Part shown: piece by piece, positions 25,564-35,015 of the stretch
Numbering within the stretch: position 1 is the stretch's first letter
Layout: every line of letters starts with the position of its first letter
Source of the DNA: Prosthecobacter gellanilyticus
GTDB lineage: Bacteria > Verrucomicrobiota > Verrucomicrobiia > Verrucomicrobiales > Verrucomicrobiaceae
Direction: 5' to 3'
DNA: 64,000 nucleotides
Assembly (NCBI RefSeq): GCF_007992435.1
Contig: NZ_BKAG01000017.1
Location: 87,888 to 151,887 of the forward strand
Made by a program: the position numbers and the translations under genes
Notes under the pieces: generated by a model
The model's database searches: none
The model's input: the letters and a program-made list of their open reading frames with translations, nothing else
Told to the model about the DNA's origin: nothing

Positions 25564-27774
25564 TTATCGCCTCAGCACAAACTCCTTCGCATTCACCAGG
25601 GACCAGGTGATGTCCTCCAGCGTGCCGCGTTTGTCTTGAGAAGAGGTGAGCAGAGACTCCATCACCTTCGCTTCATCCGCCGTCGGTGCACGAGTCAGCA
25701 GCGACCAGTAAAGATCACGTACGATCTGCGCAGGGTTCTCGATCTTGGCCAGGTGCTGCAGACGGTTGTATTTGTCACGAATCACACGTCCCACCACCGG
25801 CCCGCTCATGAACTGGAAAATCTGGCCGATCGTGGTGTCATTCGCACGCTCACACTCGCAGCTCAGCTCACGCTTGGGCTTGCCGAACTGAATGAGAAAA
25901 GCCTCGGGCGACATCGGATCAGGACTGCCTCGCCCACCTTTCGGGCCTGCCATCTGACCGGCGCGGGTGCCTGGTTCAGCACCATCAAAAGAAGGTCGCA
26001 CCCACATGGCGTTGTGCAGTGAATCAAAGAGCTGCTCGGCGGTCAGGCGACGTGGCAGCGCATGGGAGTAGTTCGCCTCATCCGCCGCATTGGTGGCGTT
26101 CGGTGCGCTGTCGAGCTGATAGGTGCGGCTCAGCATGATGGTGCGGACGAGATGCTTCAGATTGAAGCCGCTGCGCACAAAGTCCTCGGTCAGCTCATCC
26201 AGCAGTCGCGGATGGCTCGCCGGATTGGTGAGGCGGAAGTCATCCACCGGATCCACAAGCCCTTTGCCCATGAGATGATACCACACACGGTTGACCTGGG
26301 CCTTGGCAAAGAGCGGATTGGCGGGGCTCGTGAGCCAGGCAGCGGCGGCCTGCAACTCATCCTGCTTGTCCGCGAGCTTTGGCATGTCCGCACCGAGGAA
26401 ACGCGGCCGCGCCTGATCCCCTGTGCGCGGGTTTTGCACATTCAGTTTCGGATTGAGAAACACCACCTGCTCGCCCTTGAACTCATGCTTGTCGTTCTTG
26501 TCACGTCGTTTGTTATCCAGGATCTTGTAGTCCACCTGGCTGAAGATCGCGGACCAGCTGTAGTAGTCATCCTGCGTCCAGCGGTCGAAGGGATGGTTGT
26601 GGCACTCCGCGCATTGCAGCCGCGTGCCCAGGAAGACCTGCGCCGCCGCCACGGCACGGGCCTGCGGCGTGCGGTTGGCACGGTAAAAGTTCGACGCAGG
26701 CTCATGATAGGTGCTCCCACGTGAGGAGATCATCTCGCTGACGAACTCGTTCATTGGCCTGTTGCGGGCGATGGCATCGCGAATCCAGCCATGGAAGGCT
26801 TTCATGCCTTGTTCATCCAGCGTGCGACCTTCCACCTTCAGCACATCCGACCATTTCAGCGCCCAGAAATCCGCGAACTCCTGCCGCACAAGCAGCCGGT
26901 CGATCAAACGAGCCCTCTTGTCCGGAGTCTTGTCCGCCACAAACGTCATCGCCTCATCCACCTTCGGCACGATGCCCAGCAGATCCAGATACGCACGACG
27001 CATAAAAACCTCATCACCGCAGTCATCGCTCGGGTTGATGCGCAGCGTCTTCAGCTTCGAGAAGATGTGCGCATCCACATAGTTGTATCGGCGCGGCGCG
27101 GTCCAGACGAACTGCGGAGAGCTGCGCACAAAGGTCAGGCGCACCGGCACGTTGTGCTGCAGATAGCGCACCAGCACACCCGGCTCGCCGAACTGCAAGC
27201 GTTTCACCAAGCCATTCCGTGAGACCTCGATCAGACCGTTCTGCAGTGGCTCATAAACCACGCGTTCCGTGACATCACGCTGCGTGCCATCACTCATCGT
27301 GATCACAGCCTTGAGCTGCACCTCGCTCTGCGGTTCATCGATGATCTGCTCACGCGGTGTGACCTCGAGCTTCGTCACGCGCAGATCCTTCTCGCTCGCG
27401 CGCGGCATGCCGGCGGCGATCCAGTCCCGCAGCACCTGATATTCCCAGCCTTTCGGATCCAGCTTCTTGCCACCTTCATGCGACAGCTGGTTCGTGCCCT
27501 TCGCAAGGATCAGGCTCTGCTCTGGTGAAAAAGCATTCACGCGCCGACCCGAGACATCCCGCGTCAGCGCCGCGAAATCATACTCGATGTCCTGCCCGCG
27601 CAGCGAGAGCTTGAAGCCTCCCTTGCCCGTCGCATTGCCATGACAGGTGCCCAGGTTGCACCCCGCCTTCGACATCGCCGCCATGACGTCATTGCGAAAC
27701 GACGGCCCCTCCGCGCTGCTGAGCAGCGGAGTGACGGCGGCGGCAAAAAAGAGCCATGGCAGTCTTCGTGACAT
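25564..27774 (-). CDS. Planctomycete-type cytochrome / DUF1549 / DUF1553 protein
   Basis: A 736-residue exported protein after a signal peptide (PWLFFAAAVTPLLSSA). In order: a heme-attachment CNLGTCHG near residue 40; a Big-2-like domain at about 135-225 (VQLKAVITMSDGTQRDVTERV); DUF1549 with a second CxxCH (CAECHNHPFDRW) near 395; and DUF1553 to the end. Such proteins are massively expanded in Planctomycetes and Verrucomicrobia and are thought to serve in electron-transfer-linked sugar or sulfated polysaccharide breakdown, without a proven reaction. The usual partner (DUF1501) is missing beside it. ATG at 27774, 36 bases after the end of glnD on the same strand. Confidence 0.9.
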   Translation of the reverse strand: MSRRLPWLFFAAAVTPLLSSAEGPSFRNDVMAAMSKAGCNLGTCHGNATGKGGFKLSLRGQDIEYDFAALTRDVSGRRVNAFSPEQSLILAKGTNQLSHEGGKKLDPKGWEYQVLRDWIAAGMPRASEKDLRVTKLEVTPREQIIDEPQSEVQLKAVITMSDGTQRDVTERVVYEPLQNGLIEVSRNGLVKRLQFGEPGVLVRYLQHNVPVRLTFVRSSPQFVWTAPRRYNYVDAHIFSKLKTLRINPSDDCGDEVFMRRAYLDLLGIVPKVDEAMTFVADKTPDKRARLIDRLLVRQEFADFWALKWSDVLKVEGRTLDEQGMKAFHGWIRDAIARNRPMNEFVSEMISSRGSTYHEPASNFYRANRTPQARAVAAAQVFLGTRLQCAECHNHPFDRWTQDDYYSWSAIFSQVDYKILDNKRRDKNDKHEFKGEQVVFLNPKLNVQNPRTGDQARPRFLGADMPKLADKQDELQAAAAWLTSPANPLFAKAQVNRVWYHLMGKGLVDPVDDFRLTNPASHPRLLDELTEDFVRSGFNLKHLVRTIMLSRTYQLDSAPNATNAADEANYSHALPRRLTAEQLFDSLHNAMWVRPSFDGAEPGTRAGQMAGPKGGRGSPDPMSPEAFLIQFGKPKRELSCECERANDTTIGQIFQFMSGPVVGRVIRDKYNRLQHLAKIENPAQIVRDLYWSLLTRAPTADEAKVMESLLTSSQDKRGTLEDITWSLVNAKEFVLRR

Positions 27775-27810
27775 GTGTCACAGACTGCAACGCCGCCCGC
27801 AGCCCCGTTT

Positions 27811-30627
27811 TTACGCGGCTGCGGCTTCCAGGGTCTTCTTCTTGTCGCCAGGCAGCTGAAACACCGCCGCTTCCAGCGCACTCTTGAGCTGGTCGAGCTC
27901 CTCCTTGTCGCGGATTTTGTCGCCTCCAGCGGTCTGGATGTAGATGGCATCGATAGCGACGCCCTTCTCCGTGCTGATTCGCGCATGGGTCACGCTGAGG
28001 TCCAGTTTGCCGATGGCCATGAAGAGATCGTACAGGAGGCCGAGGCGGTCCACCACCTGCAGTTCCGCCACGGTCTGGGAAGGCGAGACCTCGTTGTTGA
28101 TGAAGACACGCTGCGGGATCTCATCCATGACCTCGTCAAAGCCCGGAGCGGCCTTGCGGCTGGCGGCGATGGCAGGGGCGAAATCAAACTTCTGCTCCAG
28201 GAAGGCCGCGCGCACGGCCTGCTCCACTCGCAGCTTCGCGCTCTTGTTCGTGACCGCGGCGAAGTTGGTGTTGCACACGCGGAAGATGTCCAGGACGAGG
28301 TTGTCACCGCGCTGGTAGAGGTCGGCACTGAGAATGTTGATGCTCTGCGCGGCGAGCGCACCGGAGATGCGCGCCAGCAGCAGATGGCGGTCCCAGCAGG
28401 TGACGATGAGGTCGCTGTAGCCCTGCTCGGGATGATCCTCCCAGGTCATGACCGGCATCAGGCCCGCGTCAGGATCCTCCTTCGTGAGCTGCACGAAGAA
28501 CTGGCGGAACTGCCGGATGTGCGCGGCGATCTGCGCGGGGTCGCGGTAGTTGAAGTAACTGCGCGGCATGTGCTGGAAGTGCGCGCTGATCTCCAGGTTG
28601 TAGCCATCCTCCAGCTCCTTCACCACGGAGGCGCGGACTTCGTCCAAGGGCACCGCCACGCGGCGCATGAAGTCCGCCGGCGCATCGAGGTAAGCCAGCG
28701 TGTTGTGATAAAGCTGCAGGATGGAGGCCTCCTTGTAGCCGGACCAGCTTGCCTCGCTCGTCCCCTTCGAGTCGGCGTAGGTCATCACCAGAAGTGTGTC
28801 GAGATACTCCTTGGTCTTCACCATGGCCGCCATCTCACCGATCACCTGCGGATCATCGAGGTTCGCCGTGGTGGCGGTGCGGTACATCAGCAGATGGTTG
28901 TCCACCAGGAAGAGCAGCAGCTTGCGGCGCTCGCCCTTGATGAGCAGCCGGCGGGCCACAGCATCCGCCATCACCGTGCTTTCTGCATCGTGCGCCTTCG
29001 CATTCGCTGCGCGGCCGGCATCATGCAGGAGCAGCGCCAGATACAGGATCTCGGGCTGCTGCAGATCGTGGAAGAGCTTTTGGTAAAGTGGCCGTGCCTG
29101 CACATGCGCATCACTCAGCTCATCCAGCTTGTCGATGGTGCGCAGTGTGTGCTCATCCGCCGTGTAGCGGTGGAAGAACTCATGCTGCACCAGGCAGGTC
29201 AGCGCGCCAAACTCCGGCATGTAGCGGCCGAGAAAACCCACCCGGTGCATCTGCCGCAGCACGCGGGCCACGTCACCCTTGTTGCCCAGGATGGCCAGGA
29301 AGGTCTCGCGCACGCTTTTGTTATACCGGTAGCTGACGTTCACGAGACGGAAGCTCACCTGCATGAGCTGGAAGAGCTCCGGGCTCATGCGCAGGTGCCG
29401 CTGCTGCGTGTGCAGGAAGGTGCGCATGAGGCGCGTCGGGTCCTCCTTGTAGATGCCAGGCTCCTCCGGGAAGAGGCGCTCTGCCTTCTCCACAAAGCCG
29501 TCAAACTTCTCCGGGCGCTTCTGCGCGGCCTTGCGCCGCACCATGAAGCTGAGCAGCCCTTTGCGGGTGTCCTGATCAGCCATCGCCGCGAGGTTCAGGC
29601 TGTCCATGACCTCGCTGCTGCGCTGCAGAATGTCACGCGTGGACGTGTAGTAGTCACGCATGAAGGCCTCGATGCGGCGCAGGATCTTCTTGTGACGGTA
29701 GCTGAGGTTCGTGGCCACCACCCCTTGGAGGCGCAGTGTCAGCACATCGCTGGCGCGGCGTTCGCTGTAGTGCATCTCATTGCGCACACGCAGGATGAAG
29801 TCATACGCCTGGGCAAGCTCGCGCCAGGCCAGCGGAGACATGTGCCCCTTCTGCACAAGATCCTTCGGGTTCAGCGTGCCGGCCTTCACATAGGTCATCC
29901 AGATCAGGTTCTGGTAATCACGCAGACCTCCGCAACCATTCTTGATGTTAGGCTCCTGCACGCAGTGCGTGCCGCCGTGCTTCAAATGGCGGCTGGTGAG
30001 GTCGTTCTGCCGTTGCTTGAGAAACTCCGCTTCCTTCCCGACGAGACATTCCTTGTCAAAACGGGAGCGGAACTCGTCAAAGCCCTTGGGATCACCGCAC
30101 AGGAGGCGCGCCTCCATGAGCGCGGTCTTGGTCAGCATGTCCTCGTTCGCCAGCTCGATGCAGCCGCCCGCAGAGCGCGTGCCCAGGCCGACCTTGAACT
30201 TCAGGTCGTAAAAGTACAGCAGATAGTCGGCGATGAACTTGGCGATCTCAGGAGGCACCTGCGCGCTGTTTCCCGGCAGGATGAAGGTCAGGTCCAGATC
30301 ACTGTGCGGGCTCATGACACGCCGCCCGTAGCCGCCATGGGCGACCACACTCACGCGCATCTTGCCCTGCTTCTCCGCAGGCAGCGTGGCCAGGCTCTCT
30401 TTCCAGAGCTGGTTCACCAGGCAGTCCATGACGTCTGAGCGCATGCGGCAGATCTCCACACCGCCCATCCCGGCGCGGTGTCGCTGCTTGATGCGCTGCT
30501 CCTTGAGCTTCAGAAACTGCTTCGCCAGCTTCAGCGTCTCGCTGCGGCTGCGCGGCAGGTCGCTGTCATCGCCAAAGATCTTCTTCCGGACGGATTCCAG
30601 GTGCTTTTGATACTCGCGCTCGGTCAT
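27811..30627 (-). CDS. glnD: [Protein-PII] uridylyltransferase / uridylyl-removing enzyme
   Basis: Adds UMP to the PII signal protein when glutamine is low and removes it when glutamine is high. The 938 residues show the nucleotidyltransferase motif GGYGRRVMSPHSDLDL near residue 98, the linker helices, an HD domain with LLLHDAGRA near 525 for the removing activity, and two ACT domains in the last 200 residues that bind glutamine. Length is normal to slightly long. ATG at 30627. It lies 32 bases downstream of apt and may be cotranscribed with it. The antisense frame over it is open for 887 codons because of codon bias alone. Confidence 0.95.
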   Translation of the reverse strand: MTEREYQKHLESVRKKIFGDDSDLPRSRSETLKLAKQFLKLKEQRIKQRHRAGMGGVEICRMRSDVMDCLVNQLWKESLATLPAEKQGKMRVSVVAHGGYGRRVMSPHSDLDLTFILPGNSAQVPPEIAKFIADYLLYFYDLKFKVGLGTRSAGGCIELANEDMLTKTALMEARLLCGDPKGFDEFRSRFDKECLVGKEAEFLKQRQNDLTSRHLKHGGTHCVQEPNIKNGCGGLRDYQNLIWMTYVKAGTLNPKDLVQKGHMSPLAWRELAQAYDFILRVRNEMHYSERRASDVLTLRLQGVVATNLSYRHKKILRRIEAFMRDYYTSTRDILQRSSEVMDSLNLAAMADQDTRKGLLSFMVRRKAAQKRPEKFDGFVEKAERLFPEEPGIYKEDPTRLMRTFLHTQQRHLRMSPELFQLMQVSFRLVNVSYRYNKSVRETFLAILGNKGDVARVLRQMHRVGFLGRYMPEFGALTCLVQHEFFHRYTADEHTLRTIDKLDELSDAHVQARPLYQKLFHDLQQPEILYLALLLHDAGRAANAKAHDAESTVMADAVARRLLIKGERRKLLLFLVDNHLLMYRTATTANLDDPQVIGEMAAMVKTKEYLDTLLVMTYADSKGTSEASWSGYKEASILQLYHNTLAYLDAPADFMRRVAVPLDEVRASVVKELEDGYNLEISAHFQHMPRSYFNYRDPAQIAAHIRQFRQFFVQLTKEDPDAGLMPVMTWEDHPEQGYSDLIVTCWDRHLLLARISGALAAQSINILSADLYQRGDNLVLDIFRVCNTNFAAVTNKSAKLRVEQAVRAAFLEQKFDFAPAIAASRKAAPGFDEVMDEIPQRVFINNEVSPSQTVAELQVVDRLGLLYDLFMAIGKLDLSVTHARISTEKGVAIDAIYIQTAGGDKIRDKEELDQLKSALEAAVFQLPGDKKKTLEAAAA

Positions 30628-30659
30628 GCGGGATGGGCTGCTCGTGTTCGCGGATCAGA

Positions 30660-31193
30660 TCAAAAGGAGATGAGGGAGTGGACAGGGCCGCCACCCGGGA
30701 GCTTGCCCCGGCCTTCCAGGAAGCCGAGCTCGATGAAAAAGGTGGAACCCAGCAGCGTGGCACCGGAATCCAGGATGAGCTTCAGGGCCGCGCCTGCCGT
30801 GCCACCCGTGGCCAGCAGATCGTCTGCCAGCAGCACCCGGTCACCCGGAGCCAGGGCATCCTGATGGATCTCCACGCTGTTCGTGCCGTACTCCAGGCTG
30901 TAGTCCACACCGTGGGTCTTCCACGGCAGCTTGCCCTTTTTCCGCACAGGGATGAACCCGGCCCCCAGCTTCTGGGCGATCATGGCGCCAAAGATGAAGC
31001 CGCGGGCATCAATGCCGACCACCTTGTCGATCTGCTGCCCGGCAAAGGGGGCGATCATGCCATCGATGGCGGCCTGCATGAGCTTCGGATCCGCCAGCAC
31101 AGGGGTGATGTCTTTGAAAAGGATGCCCGGTTTCGGGAAGTCAGGCACATCACGGATGGCCTTGCGGAGCTGGTCGGGAGAGTCTGAAAACAT
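30660..31193 (-). CDS. apt: Adenine phosphoribosyltransferase
   Basis: Salvages adenine by joining it to PRPP to give AMP. At 177 residues it has the usual length. It begins LRKAIRDVPDFPKPGILFKDITP, the family hallmark, followed by VVGIDARGFIFG, RKKGKLPW and the PRPP loop VLLADDLLATGGTAG. The ATG at 31193 is chosen; the frame stays open to 31439 but the extra 82 residues carry no conservation. It is upstream of glnD on the same strand. Confidence 0.95.
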   Translation of the reverse strand: MFSDSPDQLRKAIRDVPDFPKPGILFKDITPVLADPKLMQAAIDGMIAPFAGQQIDKVVGIDARGFIFGAMIAQKLGAGFIPVRKKGKLPWKTHGVDYSLEYGTNSVEIHQDALAPGDRVLLADDLLATGGTAGAALKLILDSGATLLGSTFFIELGFLEGRGKLPGGGPVHSLISF

Positions 31194-31267
31194 GGCGCGG
31201 CAGTCTGGGGGACTGCCGCGCCGATGCAAGAGGGGAGATGGATGGTTTTCAGGTCCGGATTCCCGGC

Positions 31268-31627
31268 TCAACGCCCGAAGGAGAAGTGAAAGCTCGCACC
31301 GCTGTGAGGAGGGCAGATCGGCACGGAAGGCCGGTAGTTCTGGTAGCCGCCGAAATGACCGGGATGGACATGCGGAGGGCAGTAGCTCGAGCGGGGATTG
31401 CACTGGTCGCAGCCGCAGGCCTCGCGCTGGGTGACCCAATGCCCGACGGGATTGCCACAGCGGTCATACCCGCAGACCACGTAGCTGGCGTAGATTGGAC
31501 GTCCGCAAGGACGATAGCTGACGATGCGGGTGTTGCCGCCTGAGCAGTGATCCCAGGCCTGGGTTTCAGCGGGAACAGCGAAGCCGATGGCAGCAGCGGC
31601 GGCGATGAGAGCGAGGATCTTTTTCAT
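31268..31627 (-). CDS. Small exported cysteine-rich protein
   Basis: A 119-residue protein with a clear signal peptide (KKILALIAAAAAIGFAVPA, cut near ETQA). The mature part has nine Cys in an irregular order (DHC, RPC, VVC, DRC, ACGCDQC, SYC, PIC) with many Tyr, His and Pro residues towards the end (HVHPGHFGGYQNYRPSVP). It is probably disulfide-rich or metal-binding. No family recognised. It lies 75 bases upstream of apt, on the same strand, with no visible link to it. Confidence 0.75.
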   Translation of the reverse strand: MKKILALIAAAAAIGFAVPAETQAWDHCSGGNTRIVSYRPCGRPIYASYVVCGYDRCGNPVGHWVTQREACGCDQCNPRSSYCPPHVHPGHFGGYQNYRPSVPICPPHSGASFHFSFGR

Positions 31628-31728
31628 GGGGAAGGATGAACAGTGTGTTCAGCTTCCTCTGACGGGCCGTCGTAAATCCTATTCAGGTCCGTTGAAAAAT
31701 ATTTTCCGGCGCTGGTCTTCCATGAGCC

Positions 31729-31824
31729 TTTTTAACCACTGATAGGCACTAATGGACACTTATCTTCCCAAGCCCTCTGTGGCTTTGCCATTAGTGTAAA
31801 TCAGTGCCTATCAGTGGTTAAAAA
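31729..31824. repeat. Perfect 22-bp inverted repeat with inner dyad
   Basis: Arms at 31729-31750 and 31803-31824 are exact reverse complements, the left one starting TTTTTAACCACTG. Inside, ACTAATGG (31748-31755) pairs with CCATTAGT (31788-31795). The loop is 52 bases. The 211-base gap it sits in has no gene. Arms of the 'ACCACTGATAGGCACTAATG' kind resemble dispersed repeats of other bacteria. Confidence 0.8.
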
Positions 31825-31838
31825 TGTTTCACTAATCG

Positions 31839-32732
31839 TTAGACCGCCGTGAGCAACGGCTGGCCGCTGAAGTGGGCCGCGAGGTTGTCGACCACAAGCT
31901 GCGCCATCGCGCGCCGGGTCTCATGCGTGGCGCTGCCGATGTGCGGGAAGACCACGGTATTTTCACACGCAAGCAGCTCCGCAGGCACATGAGGTTCGTT
32001 TTCAAACACATCCAGTCCTGCCCCGCGGATGATGTTATTCTGCAGCGCATGGATCAGCGCAGCTTCATCGATCACGGAACCGCGGGAGATATTGATCACC
32101 GTCCCCTTGGTTCCGAGAGCCGCCAGCACTTCTGCATTGATGAGATGCTTGGTGTTAGGCCCACCTGGGCAGGCAGCGATGAGGAAATCGGAAGCCTGCG
32201 CGAGCTCGATCAAACTGCCACAGTATTGAAACGGCACGTCCTGTGGCTGCCGACCATGATAGGCGATCTTCATCCCATGTGCCGCGAGCCGTTGCGCGAT
32301 GGCCTTGCCAATGCGGCCGAGGCCGAGGATGCCAGCCGTCTTGCCGCGCAGGGCATGCGCCAGCGGGAAGACATTGCCCGGCCAGGTGCCGGCACGAGTA
32401 AAGCGCTCCGCCTTGCCTAACGAACGGCTCGTCATCAAGACAAGTGCCGAGGCAATGTCCGCCACGTCATCCGTGAGCACATCCGGTGTGTTCGTCACAT
32501 GGATCCCGCGTGCACGGCAGGGAGCGAGAGGCACGCCATCATAGCCCACACCAAAGACGCTGATGATCTCCAGCTTGGGAAGAGAGGCGATGAGCTCTTC
32601 CTTCATCGTATAGCCACCAGGAACAACGATGCCGCGAACCTCATCTTCGGGCTGCGAGACGCAGGTGTAGGCAGCGGCGAGAGGATCGCGGAGGAAGTCG
32701 GGAAGCGGGACGGGAAGGAGAACGGTGGGCAT
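31839..32732 (-). CDS. D-isomer-specific 2-hydroxyacid dehydrogenase
   Basis: A 297-residue NAD(P)H-dependent dehydrogenase, most like glyoxylate/hydroxypyruvate reductases. The nucleotide-binding motif is GILGLGRIGKAIAQRL. The conserved active-site Arg is in NISRGSVIDE, the Glu in GLDVFENEP and the His in FPHIGSAT, completing the Arg-Glu-His set. The substrate could equally be another 2-oxo acid. ATG at 32732. The sigma-54 response regulator gene ends 23 bases upstream and is read in the same direction. Confidence 0.9.
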   Translation of the reverse strand: MPTVLLPVPLPDFLRDPLAAAYTCVSQPEDEVRGIVVPGGYTMKEELIASLPKLEIISVFGVGYDGVPLAPCRARGIHVTNTPDVLTDDVADIASALVLMTSRSLGKAERFTRAGTWPGNVFPLAHALRGKTAGILGLGRIGKAIAQRLAAHGMKIAYHGRQPQDVPFQYCGSLIELAQASDFLIAACPGGPNTKHLINAEVLAALGTKGTVINISRGSVIDEAALIHALQNNIIRGAGLDVFENEPHVPAELLACENTVVFPHIGSATHETRRAMAQLVVDNLAAHFSGQPLLTAV

Positions 32733-32754
32733 GAGGGGAAGATGAAACGCAAGA

Positions 32755-34188
32755 TCAGGGCACAGGCTTCACGCGTTTCCGATGCTTTCGCACCATGCCC
32801 ATCTGCTTGAGCTTCCGCTGCAGGCTGCGGCGGCTCATGTTGAGGAGCTCGGCGGCCTCGCTGCGGTTGTTGCCCGCTCGTTCCAGGGCTTCCATGATGA
32901 GCTGCTTCTCCATCTCATGGATGTCGAGAGGCGCTTTCTCCGGCTCGGGTTCGCTATGAGCTGGCTTGGGCTTTTCTCCAGAGGTCGCAGGCACACGCCA
33001 GCCGAGACCACCGGGGCGCATGAGATAGGCAGGCAGATGCTTCGCCATGATGCGGCTGGTATTGCTCATCACCACCCCGTGCTCGATGGCCGCGCGCAGC
33101 TCGCGCACATTGCCAGGCCAGTCGTAGTTCATCAGCACGGGCAGCGCATCTTCACCCAGCGGCTTGTAGCTCTTGCCATTCGCGGTGGAGAGATCCTTGA
33201 GGAAATGATCCGCCAGCACGGGGATGTCGCCTTTGCGCGTGCGCAGCGGTGGCATGTGGATGGTGACCACGCGTAAGCGCCAGTAGAGGTCTTCGCGGAA
33301 CTTTCCTTCCTCCACCATCTTCGCCAGGTCCTTGTTCGTCGCGGCGATCACACGCACATCCACCTTGATGGGCTTGGCACCACCGACTCGTTCGATCGTT
33401 TGTTCGCCGAGTGCGCGCAGCAGCTTCACCTGCGTGTTCGCATCGATCTCGCCGATCTCATCCAGGAAAAGCGTGCCACCGTCCGCGAGCTCAAAGCGTC
33501 CGATGCGCCGGTCCTGCGCTCCGGTGAAAGCGCCCTTCTCATGACCGAAGAGCTCGCTCTCCAAAATCTGCGGTGAAAGCGCCGCGCAGTGCACGGTGAT
33601 GAGCTTGGCCTTGGGCCGGCCGCTGAGGTTGTGCACGGCCCGCGCCACCAACTCCTTGCCGGTGCCGCTCTCACCTTCAATCAACACCGTCGCGCGTGTG
33701 GGCGCCACCTGCTGAATGGTTTCCAAGATCGGCTTCAGCGCATCTGCCTGGCCGAGGATGCCCTCGATGCTGAACTTCTGCTCCACCTGCTGCTTCAGCG
33801 CCTTGTTCTCCTGCTCCAGATGACGGCTGCGAAGAGCGCGTTTCACCAGCAGTTCTACTTCATCCAGATTCAGCGGCTTGGTGACAAAGTGATAGGCCCC
33901 GCGGCGCATCGCCTCCACGGCCGTGTCCACACTGCCATAGGCCGTCATCATGATGCACACCGGCGGTTTCGGCAGAGACAGCGCCTGCTCCAGCAGCTTC
34001 ATGCCATCATCCTCGCCCAGTCGGAGATCGGTCAGCATGACATCCACCGGATCATTCTTCAAAAACTCCAGCGCCTCCGCCGCGTTTGAGGCCACATAGC
34101 AGTCAAAATCATCCTCCAACGAAAGCCGCAACCCATCACGGGTATGCTTTTCGTCATCGACGATGAGGACAGTGGCGGAGTCAGTCAT
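32755..34188 (-). CDS. NtrC-family sigma-54 response regulator
   Basis: A 477-residue activator. Residues 1-120 are a receiver domain whose phosphorylated Asp lies in [12 protein letters not shown], with the Lys in VTKPLN. The AAA+ domain has Walker A GESGTGKE, the sigma-54 contact loop GAFTGA and Walker [13 protein letters not shown] Fis-type helix-turn-helix ends the protein ([23 protein letters not shown]). It lies in an operon with the histidine kinase gene (35012-36163), the DUF433 gene and a membrane protein gene, and is its probable output. Its target promoters cannot be told from this window. Confidence 0.93.
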   Translation of the reverse strand: MTDSATVLIVDDEKHTRDGLRLSLEDDFDCYVASNAAEALEFLKNDPVDVMLTDLRLGEDDGMKLLEQALSLPKPPVCIMMTAYGSVDTAVEAMRRGAYHFVTKPLNLDEVELLVKRALRSRHLEQENKALKQQVEQKFSIEGILGQADALKPILETIQQVAPTRATVLIEGESGTGKELVARAVHNLSGRPKAKLITVHCAALSPQILESELFGHEKGAFTGAQDRRIGRFELADGGTLFLDEIGEIDANTQVKLLRALGEQTIERVGGAKPIKVDVRVIAATNKDLAKMVEEGKFREDLYWRLRVVTIHMPPLRTRKGDIPVLADHFLKDLSTANGKSYKPLGEDALPVLMNYDWPGNVRELRAAIEHGVVMSNTSRIMAKHLPAYLMRPGGLGWRVPATSGEKPKPAHSEPEPEKAPLDIHEMEKQLIMEALERAGNNRSEAAELLNMSRRSLQRKLKQMGMVRKHRKRVKPVP

Positions 34189-34235
34189 GGATCAAAGCTC
34201 TGGCAGGCGACGGATACGAAGGCTGGCACGATTAG

Positions 34236-34433
34236 TCACGGTCTTTTGGCATAAGTCTGCGCAGCGTCGAGGCTTTCAGGGGTTAGTCGTGGATAGGAAG
34301 CCAGAATCTCCTCTTCGGGTTGTCCAGCGGACAAGTCTTCGAGAATAGCCTCCACCGTGATGCGTGTTCCTGCAATACAGGGCTTGCCCAGCATAATCTG
34401 GGGATCCACTTGAATGAAGGGTTGGTCGTCCAT
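34236..34433 (-). CDS. DUF433 protein
   Basis: A 65-residue DUF433 protein, with the family hallmark GKPCIAGTRITVEAILEDLSAG and SYPRLTPESLDAA. DUF433 proteins are the usual antitoxin partners of DUF5615 PIN-like toxins. No toxin-like gene follows or precedes it here: it is flanked by the response regulator and a membrane protein gene. It may be an orphan antitoxin-like DNA-binding protein inside a two-component operon. Confidence 0.85.
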   Translation of the reverse strand: MDDQPFIQVDPQIMLGKPCIAGTRITVEAILEDLSAGQPEEEILASYPRLTPESLDAAQTYAKRP

Positions 34434-34442
34434 GAAACGGAA

Positions 34443-35015
34443 CTAACTCTCGACGGCTTGCTTGTCACTCTCCGCCTTCAGCTTCAGCCGGGGCAATAGG
34501 GCTTCCTTCAAAAAGCCCAGAGAACGCTCGACGCCAAGCGCCAGCAACCACCCCCAGAGCATGCCCGCGCCAAGCCCTGCCAGCGCACCCAGGATGGCGG
34601 AGGGCAGGGTGGCTGAGTCTGGCCAGATCATCGGTGCGATGAACCCTCCGATGCCTGCTCCAGCCAGCATCATAAAGCCCCCGTGCATCCACATGCTAAA
34701 GATGCGCCAGCCGACCTGCGGTTTGCGTGTGGCGGCCAGTCCAAACAGCGATGTCACCACGCCGCCCGCGCCAAACATGGCCGCGAGGCCGGCTAGGATG
34801 GCCAGCCCGAGAGCAATGCCCAGACCGATAAGAAGACAGAAAAGGACGACGAAAAACAGCATCATGACCCACACGACGAGATTACCCATGAGCCCCCAAG
34901 GCGCATCCTCAATGTAGTCATCAGGAGTGTCCGTCTGACCGAAAGCATGCATGGTCAGCACCATCATCGCCCAACCAAAAATGATCCAAAATCGGCTGGA
35001 CCTCATAAGCTTCAT
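34443..35015 (-). CDS. Multi-pass membrane protein of unknown function
   Basis: A 190-residue inner-membrane protein with a signal-like N-terminus (FWIIFGWAMMVLTMHAFGQ) and about four further hydrophobic segments (NLVVWVMMLFFVVLFCLLIGLG, AALAGAGIGGFIA-like and the LAGLGAGMLWGWLLALG region). The ATG at 35015 overlaps the stop of the histidine kinase gene by four bases, so translation is coupled. Its place in the operon suggests a signal-sensing or accessory role, but no family was recognised. Confidence 0.7.
   Translation of the reverse strand: MKLMRSSRFWIIFGWAMMVLTMHAFGQTDTPDDYIEDAPWGLMGNLVVWVMMLFFVVLFCLLIGLGIALGLAILAGLAAMFGAGGVVTSLFGLAATRKPQVGWRIFSMWMHGGFMMLAGAGIGGFIAPMIWPDSATLPSAILGALAGLGAGMLWGWLLALGVERSLGFLKEALLPRLKLKAESDKQAVES

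Noticed and set aside
27775..30438. An 887-codon plus-strand open frame opposite glnD
   Set aside because: It is fully antisense to a well-supported gene, has no family motif, and arises from the GC-biased third codon positions of glnD.
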